A stretch of 64,000 nt of DNA from Pycnococcus provasolii (Eukaryota > Chlorophyta > Pseudoscourfieldiophyceae > Pseudoscourfieldiales): assembly GCA_049487715.1 (NCBI GenBank), contig CP150549.1, positions 682,001 through 746,000 of the forward strand. The letters are read 5' to 3'. Of the stretch, positions 50,410 to 58,190 are shown piece by piece. The position numbers were made by a program, and so were the translations under genes. Within the stretch, counting starts at the first letter, position 1. Each line of letters opens with the position of its first letter. A model generated the notes under the pieces. The model saw nothing but the letters and a program-made list of their open reading frames with translations, had not been told where the DNA came from and searched no databases.

Positions 50410-51117
50410 TCAAGCAAGGTTCCTCGTCAGCAATTGGCGGCTGCGTGTCGGGTCGTGCTTAGGCATCTCAAAGCGTAGCCGTCCACCCCACGTGAATGCG
50501 CGCCCGCTCGTGACAACGTAACGTTGCTTTTGCATATCTTCTGTCACGCCTGGTGCGCGCGTCCGGCTCTGCTTCGCGAGGTGCGCGTGCGTCTCCGAGT
50601 AGCTGCCCATAGGTGGCGTTTCGTGGCGTACCGTGGTGCCTGGCTCGCTGACAACCGGTCTCGTGGATACCACCTCGCCGGTCTTGTCGGTGAAGCGAGG
50701 TCGCGGCGTTCTGCTGACTGCCTTCGGTCGTTTTGGTAGCTTGCTGGCCTCCTCCTTGTTTCCCTTGTCTTCGAGAGCCTCCGCCTCAGCGAGCTCTTCT
50801 TCGCTCAGCACACTGTGCTTCGCCTTCCACTCGCGCTTGAGCACGTCTCTCTCCTCGTGTGCCGAGCGCCAACTTGGCTTTCTTGGCGACGCTAGGAACT
50901 TGTCGTGGTTGTTCTGTCTCGCGGACGTGGTTGTCTTTTCGTGCGCGCTCGCCCTTAAGATGGTCCTCACGAAAGGCACCGTGGTTCTCACGCACTCGTC
51001 GTGCAGTCCGGCCTTGGAGTGGCTTGGCCTGGGCAGCATCGCCTCGTAGTTGGTCCAGTCGTTCGCGTGGCGTCGCTGGACCTGCGACGGCAGCATGGAG
51101 AGCACATCGTCCGCCAT
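50410..51117 (-). CDS. Basic Arg/Glu-rich protein of unknown function
   Basis: A 235-residue product from the first ATG (51117; GTG 15 nt upstream rejected). I do not recognise it. It has no membrane segment. It is rich in Arg, Lys, Glu and Thr with a charged helix (KREWKAKHSVLSEEELAEAE) in the middle, flanked by disordered Pro/Thr/Ser stretches. The C-terminus is more ordered looking: PPMGSYSETHAHLAKQSRTR, GRAFTWGGRLRFEMPKHDPT. Short repeated Gly/Arg/Trp motifs of this kind occur in axonemal microtubule proteins, but that is only a hint. Divergent from the TPR gene. Confidence 0.6.
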   Translation of the reverse strand: MADDVLSMLPSQVQRRHANDWTNYEAMLPRPSHSKAGLHDECVRTTVPFVRTILRASAHEKTTTSARQNNHDKFLASPRKPSWRSAHEERDVLKREWKAKHSVLSEEELAEAEALEDKGNKEEASKLPKRPKAVSRTPRPRFTDKTGEVVSTRPVVSEPGTTVRHETPPMGSYSETHAHLAKQSRTRAPGVTEDMQKQRYVVTSGRAFTWGGRLRFEMPKHDPTRSRQLLTRNLA

Positions 51118-51690
51118 GATGGGACAATACACTAGTCTTGATGGTTAGCCGTAGGGTGGTAACAGTGTTCAGCCCCCTTGGAGATGGCTCGAGAGGTTGG
51201 TATGTAACTACCGTAATGACGGGGAACTCTCTCAGTCTCTCGGACAGTCGGACTCGGACCGACCGATCCAACTGCAAAACTAACCTTAGTGGCACCAAAC
51301 TGCGTGTACATAGAGAACTAAGTTGTCACCAAACCTTCCGATTGAAAAGAAAAGAAAGAAAAAGAAAGAACCAGCCAAAAGAGTTCGCCGAAGACTTCGC
51401 CGAAGGAAGGAACGCGCCGTTGGACGTTGGACGTTGGACGAGGTCGTTGGAACTTGGAACGCCAGGGATGTTGATGATGGGACATCCATGAACGTGATGT
51501 CACATACACTTGTAGTAGTGGTACACTTTTGACTTTTGTCGTATCCTGCGCTTCCTGTTTCTTGTTGGTAAGATCTCCCTCGTTCGTGAAGTGGTTTTCG
51601 TCGGCCGCTTCTCGAAGCTCGGGCTTGAGCCGTCATCTTTACCAACGTCGGCACTACAAAAATACACTACATCGACCAAGCGGCGTTAAC
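51118..51690. other. Divergent intergenic region, 573 nt
   Basis: Upstream of both flanking genes. It has GTTGGACGTTGGACGTTGGACG at 51420-51440, CGCCGAAGACTTCGCCGAAG at 51388, and A/G-rich sequence at 51350. The frame upstream of the TPR gene is open but without ATG. Confidence 0.5.
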
Positions 51691-52566
51691 ATGACAGAAG
51701 CTCGTAAGCTCGGCAACGACGCCTTCAACGCGGGCAACTTCTCCGACGCCGTCAAGCACTACACAGAGGCGCTCGAGGCGGACGTCACGAACGAAAAGCT
51801 GTACAGCAACAGAGCGGCGGCATACGCCAAGGTTGGAAACTACGAGCTAAGTCTTGCGGATGCCAACCGCGCGATCACTCTCAAGAAAGACTGGGCTAAG
51901 CCATACAGTCGAAAAGGACACGCGCTGTACCACCTGAGGCGGTTCCCCGAGGCGATGAACGCGTACACCAACGGGCTTGCGATCGAGCCCCAAAACACGG
52001 AGATGCTTGAGGCGCTCAAGGCTTGCGAGAAAGCAGACAACCAAATGCACGAGTGGATGGCGGGAGAGTCGGCAAAGCAGGTGGAGAAGATGCAGAAGAA
52101 TATGGACGAGTTCCGGGAAAAGTACAAGGTGGTCATAGATCCGATCAGCCGCTTGCTGAGTCCGGCTTGGACGCACGTCTACGAGCCTGCGTGGCAACGT
52201 TTCATCTTGCCCGCTATCGTCGCAGCGTTCGAAACGGCCACGGCGCGTGTGTCGGAGCTGTACGCAAAGCACGCCGCATCGCACGTCGTACCACTGCGCG
52301 AGAAGGCTAGTGAGCGCCTCGTCGCAACGTGGAACGCATACGACGAGTGGTATCGCACCAAGTTCTTCCCTTGGTACCACCGCCTGAAGAATCGCGTCGA
52401 GCCATTCCTTCGCGAGAAGGCGTTGCCGTTCCTTTCGGACGCCGCAACCAAGGTGGGCAACGCCGTGAAGCCTTTGTACGACCGTGCGTCTGAGAAGGTG
52501 TCTGAGCTCATGAGTCGCGGCGCGGCGGCCAGCGCACAAGGGCCTTCAACAAGTGGCAGCACATAG
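51691..52566 (+). CDS. TPR cochaperone-like protein (Sti1/HOP TPR type) with helical tail
   Basis: A 291-residue protein. Three TPR units occupy about residues 3-115: ARKLGNDAFNAGNFSDAVKH, KLYSNRAAAYAKVGNYELSL and KPYSRKGHALYHLRRFPEAM. The carboxylate-clamp residues are present (K and N in KLGNDAF, N in SNRAA, K and R in YSRKG), so binding to the C-terminal EEVD of Hsp70 or Hsp90 is expected. After a charged helix (MHEWMAGESAKQVEKMQKNM) the last 150 residues are repeated amphipathic helices rich in Ala, Tyr and Trp (VSELYAKHAASHVVPLREKA), reminiscent of lipid-binding helical bundles. There is no J domain or DP repeat, so it is not full-length Sti1. The first ATG is used. Confidence 0.88.
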   Translation: MTEARKLGNDAFNAGNFSDAVKHYTEALEADVTNEKLYSNRAAAYAKVGNYELSLADANRAITLKKDWAKPYSRKGHALYHLRRFPEAMNAYTNGLAIEPQNTEMLEALKACEKADNQMHEWMAGESAKQVEKMQKNMDEFREKYKVVIDPISRLLSPAWTHVYEPAWQRFILPAIVAAFETATARVSELYAKHAASHVVPLREKASERLVATWNAYDEWYRTKFFPWYHRLKNRVEPFLREKALPFLSDAATKVGNAVKPLYDRASEKVSELMSRGAAASAQGPSTSGST

Positions 52567-53103
52567 ACGAGTACGCGAGTTACTAAAAGAGTTGTCGCGC
52601 GTTCATTCGAGGTTGCCAATTTTTTTTTCAAATATGCTTTTTTTCAATTAAAAAACAACAATGCTAAATTATTCTTCTTCTTATTTACATTTTTTTTGAG
52701 CTGACATAATTTTGTCTTTTGAAGCTGCTTGCGCACACAAAAGCGGTTGTGGCGACGTCGCTGCGCGCGTTGGCGAGTCGAAGAACGAGGTGGCGCAGGA
52801 GCGTCAGTCTCTGCACATATACATATGTGATAAGTAGTTAAGATGTGACACCACGGATCCCCCCTGGCTGCCTGGGCCTGACTGACCCCATTAGGGTAAA
52901 GGTTTAGGGTGTCCCTGTTAGGGTTAGGGTTAGGGTTAGGGTTAGGGTTTCCGTGCTGTCAACCCAGATCACAGCATGCCAAAAAAGTATCTCTCTCCCT
53001 CTTCCGCCGTTCCGCGCCTCCTCCCTCCCCTCTCCCTCCCCGGGTCTTCTTCTTCGCCATTTCCCCTCTCCCGTCACCCGTGTCCTAGGTTTCGCCATTA
53101 AAC
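52567..53103. other. Intergenic region, 537 nt
   Basis: Begins with AT-rich sequence (52618-52720) suited to the 3' end of the TPR gene, then CCCCTGGCTGCCTGGG at 52861 and the telomere-like tract before XRN1. No gene is seen. Confidence 0.5.
52890..52949 (+). repeat. Telomere-like tract upstream of XRN1
   Basis: ATTAGGGTAAAGGTTTAGGG followed by five perfect TTAGGG units, ending 155 nt before the start at 53104. The most regular tract in the window. Confidence 0.95.
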
Positions 53104-56100
53104 ATGGGCGTGCCGAAGTTCTACCGGTGGGTGTCAGAACGATACCCGCTCGTCAACCAGCCTTGCGGGCTCGTGGGTGCGCCCGGATGCGACAACTTCT
53201 ACCTTGACCTGAACGGTGTGGTGCACAACTGCTCCCATGGCTCACAAGCTGAGGGGGAATCCTCGGCACCCTCTTCGGCGGCTTCTCGGGAGGCCTTGGT
53301 GATGTCCAAAATCATGTCATATCTTGACACAGTCGTTTCCGTCGTGCGACCACGGCAACTCATCTACCTCGCCATCGACGGATGCGCGCCTCGTGCCAAG
53401 ATGAACCAGCAGCGTGCGCGCCGATTCCGTACGGCGATTGAGGCTGCCAAGGCTGCTGAAGAGGATAAGCGCAAGAACGGGGGTGTGGAGCCAGAGCCTG
53501 GCAGCCGCTTCGACTCGAACTGCATCACGCCCGGCACTGCGTTCATGCAGGTGCTGACGAGGCACCTGAAGGCGCACATTGCGAGGTCGTTGGAGACCGG
53601 CGCGTGGGGTAACGTGGAGGTGATTCTCAACGGCCACGAGGTGCCCGGCGAGGGTGAGCACAAAATCATGGAGTACATCCGCGCCGAACGCTCGCACAGC
53701 AACTACGCGCCTAACATTCGGCACTGCATGTACGGACTCGACGCAGACCTCATCATGCTTGCCCTGACTACGCACGAGCCTCACTTCATGCTGCTGCGCG
53801 AGGTGGTATCCTTCACCGGAGGCAACGGCGGAAAGCCGCCGCGAGAGGTGCTCGAGAACCCGTCCGAAGACACCTTCATGCTCCTGCAGATTGGCCTTCT
53901 GCGCGACTACCTTACGGAAGAGTACACGCAGGGCTTTCTTGCCGCGCAGGCGGCAGATGCGGCTTCCAAGGCAGCGGCGGCGGGTGGCGAGGTTGCAGAC
54001 AGCCGCGCCGATCTCGTGGTGGATGAGGAGCGCATCATCGACGACTTTGTCTTCCTGTGTATGCTCGTAGGAAACGACTTTCTTCCGCCGCTTCCGACGC
54101 TTGATATCAATGAGGGCGCGCTCGACGACATATTCCGAATGTACAAGGAGTTTGTTCCGCGGCATCGTGCTGCCGATGGAACGGGCGCTTGGCTCGTTGC
54201 GGAAGGTGGTGTGCTTAACCTCGCGCGCTTCGAGCTGTTCGCGACGCCGCTTGCCGAAGCGGAGGCAGCTGTGCTGCGCAATCGAGCACGGGATGCGGAG
54301 AAATTTGAGGAGCGCAAGAATCGAGGTAGTTCGAGCAGCGCGCATGACGCTCTCGCGGAACTTGGGATGCTCCCGGCACAGCAGGGACGTCGCCTCGTAC
54401 CCGCAGGCGACGGCTGGACGACAGTCAAGGGAGGAGACGATGACGGCGACGATTCTGGCGGCGAGGAGGAGGCTAAGGCTGCGGCGGTGGAAGCGGCCCT
54501 CGCCGCGCGTGATGCCGCTCCGCCCGCGACGGCGTCGGCGCCTACGATGATGACGGCGGCGATGCGCCGACTGCTGCTGTCCGACGACCCTACCGGATAC
54601 GATGCATGGAAGGATCGGCACTACCGCGACAAGCTGCATCGGCCGACGGAAGATGGGCGTCGCGAGGTGGTGCATGACTACATTGAGGGCCTTCAGTGGG
54701 TGCTGTACTACTACAAGTGCGGCGTCGCAAGTTGGTCTTGGTACTACCCTCATCACTACTCGCCGCTGGCGTCTGACCTGAAGATGCTAGACGCACTGCC
54801 CAGATACAATGGCGCCGATGCTGACGTCTTGCCGAGTGGATTGGAGACGTTCAAGTACTCAATCGGCGCGGCTTTCCTCCCCTACCAGCAGCTCATGGCT
54901 GTACTGCCCGCCGCAAGCCAGCAGCTCATGCCGGAGCCGTACCGCCATCTCATGACAAGTCCAGATTCCCCGATTCTTGACTTCTACCCCACCGACGTGG
55001 AGGTAGACTTTGAGGGGAAGCGCGCTGAGTGGGAGGGTGTCGTGCTCCTTCCATTCATAGACCCTCAGCGTCTCGTGCAGTCGATGGATCAAAATGTTCG
55101 CACGGCGACGCTTACCCATGATGAGAAGATCAGAAATACGCACGGGCTCATTGCGTCGTATCGGCATCCCTCAGGTGGAAATTTGTCAGTTCGCGAGTAC
55201 AAGGAGCATCAAGGCGCGGTTGGAGTAAAGCCGTGCCTTGCGAGTCGGTTGATTGGGGGCACGGTCACGGGTGCGAGCAATCCGGTTGGCTGGCCGACGC
55301 TCAAGACGCTTCACCACACCGGTGCTCTTTCCAGGGCTGGCGTGGATGTTTTCCAGTGTGGCATGACGAGCAAGAGGGACTCGTACGTGGTAAGACTTCG
55401 CGACTTGCGCGTGGCGGAGCACATCGTTACCGCCGATCAGGTTGCGGGTGTTATCCTTGGGACACGGATCCACGTCAACTGGCCTTACCTCAGGGAAGCG
55501 ATGGTTGTTGAGGTTTGCGACGCGAGCGGACGGTTACAGACGAAGGGTGGCGATGGCGAACGCGTCAAGGCCGACCATCCCAAGGAGAAAAGCGCCAAGA
55601 CTGGGAACGCCGCGCCGTGGCCCGAGCTCGTTCGTGAGGTCAAGGGCCTTGCAATCAAGCACCGTGGAATCGATGTGGGCGAAGTTGACGTGCTTCTTGG
55701 AGTCAGCGTCTGCACGGGCACGACCCGTAGCTTGCTCGGATATATTGAGAAGGAGTGGTCTTCCGAGGTTAATTACGTGCCTCTTCAGGCTTCTCTGCGC
55801 CGCGACCCGTCGCTCGTTGCAGCCACAGCCGCAGGTAAGGAGGTGGAACAGGTGGACGCCGACGGAGAAAAGGGTGCATACGCAAGAGATTCGCGCTGCC
55901 TATTCCTTGGCCAGACTTACTTTGGATGCGTGGCGGAAGTTGCCAAGGCAACAGACGCTCGATTGGACATAGGCGTGGAGGTGCCGCCCGCGGCCCTTCG
56001 CGCTTCGCAACTCGCTCTCAGCCGCCTCGTGAAGCCTGTGGCGAGCTCCCAGCGCTACATGCCGGCGGGTCAGGCATGCAAGAAGGTCGGGCTGAGCCCC

Positions 56101-57831
56101 AGAGGATTTGGGTGTATCACGAGCTCGATGCAGATCGACGTGTCAGACCAGCTCGAGGGGGCCGCCGCAGAGAAGGCTGCGAAGGAGGCGGAGCAGCGTG
56201 GCGAGCTACCACCCGAGGACGTCGCCGGCGACGGTCCGCGCAAGATCGTGGACGTGGGGCTGAACTTCAAGATGGTGCGCCAGGGAGAGGTGCGCTGTGT
56301 ACCAGACTTCGCGATGCCCATGGAGAGCAAATTTGCTCCGAATGCGGATGGCAGCCGCCCGTCTCCTAGTTTCGCGTACTCCGACGACGCGGTGGCGATC
56401 ATCGTGGATTACTTGCAGAAATTCCCCTTCATTAAGGCATTCGCCGAGATGGACCGCAAGAGCAGGGTGATGGACTGCGAAGCTGGTTTTGGGGCTAGTG
56501 GAGCTCTGGGTGTGCAGGCTGATGCGATGCCTCGCGAGGACACCGTGCGTCATGTTACTAGTGCGGCGGCGTTCCTGAAGTCGCATGCGTGCATGCGTCG
56601 CGCGATGGTGCGGCCTACAAACTCGCTCTGCGCCGCGAGCGACGGTATTGCGCGCCTCGAGGAAGTCAGCGCGAGTGTTTGCGGCTCGAATGGATCTGCT
56701 ATGGCAGGATGGAGCGTTGTGGACCTCGAGAATGTGCCACGACCACTGCTTCTGCCACCCATGAAGCCTGGCGTTCGAAGCGATGCGTACTTGAGCCGTC
56801 AGAGCTACGAGTTGGGCGATCGCGTGAACTCGTGTCTTGCACAGGGTGCGAACACACCGCCCTTTGGTGCGTCAGGCACGATCGTTGGCATCCACGGCCT
56901 GGACAAGTTCTCCACGAGCGGCAATTCAAAGGATTTGGCCCTTGAGGTGCTCTTTGACCAGCCTTTCAAGGGAGGTGCAACGCTTGGAGGTCGAGTGAAC
57001 GGAAAGAAGGGCGCACTGCTACGTGGTGATTGCGTGCTCAACGTGAGTCGAAAGGTGCAAGGTGGCGGATCAGCGACACAAGGACAGGGTATGGATCAGG
57101 TGCTGGCGAATGCGAGCCGTGGAGTGCGCACGACAGGCACTCGAGCTTATGCAAGCGCGCTCCAGGAGGCTCCAGCACCGATGCCGGAGCAGCCTCCACC
57201 AATGCCGAACATGGGATGGCTAAACGCACCACAGGCTGGAAAGGGTCGAGCTGCGAATGGCCCGCTAGGCCGCGCGGCTGCCGCAAATGCATCCGCTCCC
57301 GGCGGCGCTGTGCAGCAGCCGCCCCCTGCAAACAGCGGTAAGGCGCTGATGAATATGCTGAAGAGCTCGACGCAGCAGAGACAGCCTCCTCCTCCTCCTG
57401 CTGGGGCAGATTCGGGCAAGGCGCTTCTAGGCGCGCTCAAGGCAGGTCAAGCACAACCACGACCACCGATGCCGCCTTTCGCAATTGCATCGCCTCCCGG
57501 CGCTGTGCAGCAGCCGCCCCCTGCAAACAGCGGTAAGGCGCTGATGAATATGCTGAAGAGCTCGAAGCAGCAGAGACAGCCTCCTCCTCCTGCTGCTGGG
57601 GCAGATTCGGGCAAGGCGCTTCTTGGCGCGCTCAAGGCGGGTCAAGCACAGCCACAGCCAGCACAACCTCCGGTGATCAGCTACGAAGCTGCGGCAGTTG
57701 AGGCTGCGGAGGCGGTAGAGAAGGCAACAGCGAAAGCATTGGAGGGTGGCGACAACAGCACGTCAGAGAATCCTGAGCTCGCGTTTTGGCAGTCTCTGAA
57801 AAACATCTACCAAGAGGCTGGAGGCGAGTGA
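53104..57831 (+). CDS. 5'-3' exoribonuclease, XRN1 type
   Basis: A 1575-residue exonuclease for decapped cytoplasmic mRNA. MGVPKFYRWVSERYPLVNQ is the family start. Catalytic-core motifs follow: YLDLNGVVHNCSH, YLAIDGCAPRAKMNQQRARR, NCITPGTAFMQVLTRHLKAH, LNGHEVPGEGEHKIMEYIR, YGLDADLIMLAL and FLCMLVGNDFLPPLP. CR2 includes EGLQWVLYYYKCGVASWSWY and DFYPTDVEVDFEGKRAEWEG. After the core come XRN1-type D1-D3/SH3-like regions (GWPTLKTLHHTGALSRAGVD, LSRQSYELGDRVNSCLAQGA), absent from nuclear XRN2/Rat1. The tail is Pro/Gln-rich with two copies of NSGKALMNMLKSS and DSGKALLGALKAGQAQP, ending FWQSLKNIYQEAGGE, probably docking motifs for decapping partners. Land plants use XRN2-derived XRN4 instead, so an XRN1-type enzyme is notable. 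Intronless. Confidence 0.92.
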   Translation: MGVPKFYRWVSERYPLVNQPCGLVGAPGCDNFYLDLNGVVHNCSHGSQAEGESSAPSSAASREALVMSKIMSYLDTVVSVVRPRQLIYLAIDGCAPRAKMNQQRARRFRTAIEAAKAAEEDKRKNGGVEPEPGSRFDSNCITPGTAFMQVLTRHLKAHIARSLETGAWGNVEVILNGHEVPGEGEHKIMEYIRAERSHSNYAPNIRHCMYGLDADLIMLALTTHEPHFMLLREVVSFTGGNGGKPPREVLENPSEDTFMLLQIGLLRDYLTEEYTQGFLAAQAADAASKAAAAGGEVADSRADLVVDEERIIDDFVFLCMLVGNDFLPPLPTLDINEGALDDIFRMYKEFVPRHRAADGTGAWLVAEGGVLNLARFELFATPLAEAEAAVLRNRARDAEKFEERKNRGSSSSAHDALAELGMLPAQQGRRLVPAGDGWTTVKGGDDDGDDSGGEEEAKAAAVEAALAARDAAPPATASAPTMMTAAMRRLLLSDDPTGYDAWKDRHYRDKLHRPTEDGRREVVHDYIEGLQWVLYYYKCGVASWSWYYPHHYSPLASDLKMLDALPRYNGADADVLPSGLETFKYSIGAAFLPYQQLMAVLPAASQQLMPEPYRHLMTSPDSPILDFYPTDVEVDFEGKRAEWEGVVLLPFIDPQRLVQSMDQNVRTATLTHDEKIRNTHGLIASYRHPSGGNLSVREYKEHQGAVGVKPCLASRLIGGTVTGASNPVGWPTLKTLHHTGALSRAGVDVFQCGMTSKRDSYVVRLRDLRVAEHIVTADQVAGVILGTRIHVNWPYLREAMVVEVCDASGRLQTKGGDGERVKADHPKEKSAKTGNAAPWPELVREVKGLAIKHRGIDVGEVDVLLGVSVCTGTTRSLLGYIEKEWSSEVNYVPLQASLRRDPSLVAATAAGKEVEQVDADGEKGAYARDSRCLFLGQTYFGCVAEVAKATDARLDIGVEVPPAALRASQLALSRLVKPVASSQRYMPAGQACKKVGLSPRGFGCITSSMQIDVSDQLEGAAAEKAAKEAEQRGELPPEDVAGDGPRKIVDVGLNFKMVRQGEVRCVPDFAMPMESKFAPNADGSRPSPSFAYSDDAVAIIVDYLQKFPFIKAFAEMDRKSRVMDCEAGFGASGALGVQADAMPREDTVRHVTSAAAFLKSHACMRRAMVRPTNSLCAASDGIARLEEVSASVCGSNGSAMAGWSVVDLENVPRPLLLPPMKPGVRSDAYLSRQSYELGDRVNSCLAQGANTPPFGASGTIVGIHGLDKFSTSGNSKDLALEVLFDQPFKGGATLGGRVNGKKGALLRGDCVLNVSRKVQGGGSATQGQGMDQVLANASRGVRTTGTRAYASALQEAPAPMPEQPPPMPNMGWLNAPQAGKGRAANGPLGRAAAANASAPGGAVQQPPPANSGKALMNMLKSSTQQRQPPPPPAGADSGKALLGALKAGQAQPRPPMPPFAIASPPGAVQQPPPANSGKALMNMLKSSKQQRQPPPPAAGADSGKALLGALKAGQAQPQPAQPPVISYEAAAVEAAEAVEKATAKALEGGDNSTSENPELAFWQSLKNIYQEAGGE

Positions 57832-58190
57832 GGATGAGAGTAATGTGTTATGTAATACGAGACTCTTTTACCGAATAATTTTTGCGAGTGGCGCGCTGCC
57901 GCAACCGATCCACCACCACCTCCTCAAAGAGCCATGCCCCGCTTGATGAGCAGCTCATGCTCGTGCTCTTGCTCCAGCTACGGCACGGCTACGCGCGCCA
58001 GACGCGGCGTCGAGCTGGCTGCCCCAAAAGTGAGCGACGCGCAACGGCAAGGCGCATAGACTCGGCAGCCGCCTGTTGCGCCAGTCCACTGGAACTGCCG
58101 GAGGCGAGCTCTTGTGCTGTGTCGGGACTCGCGCTTGATAGCTCTATCGAAAGCGGCGCGAATGACTTGACAGGCTGGCTCAAGTCGAAG
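57832..58190. other. Convergent intergenic region, 359 nt
   Basis: Between XRN1 and the Tudor/PHD gene. It has no telomere-like repeat. An overlapping 192-residue plus-strand frame starting in this gap is antisense to the PHD gene and is not called. Confidence 0.5.
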
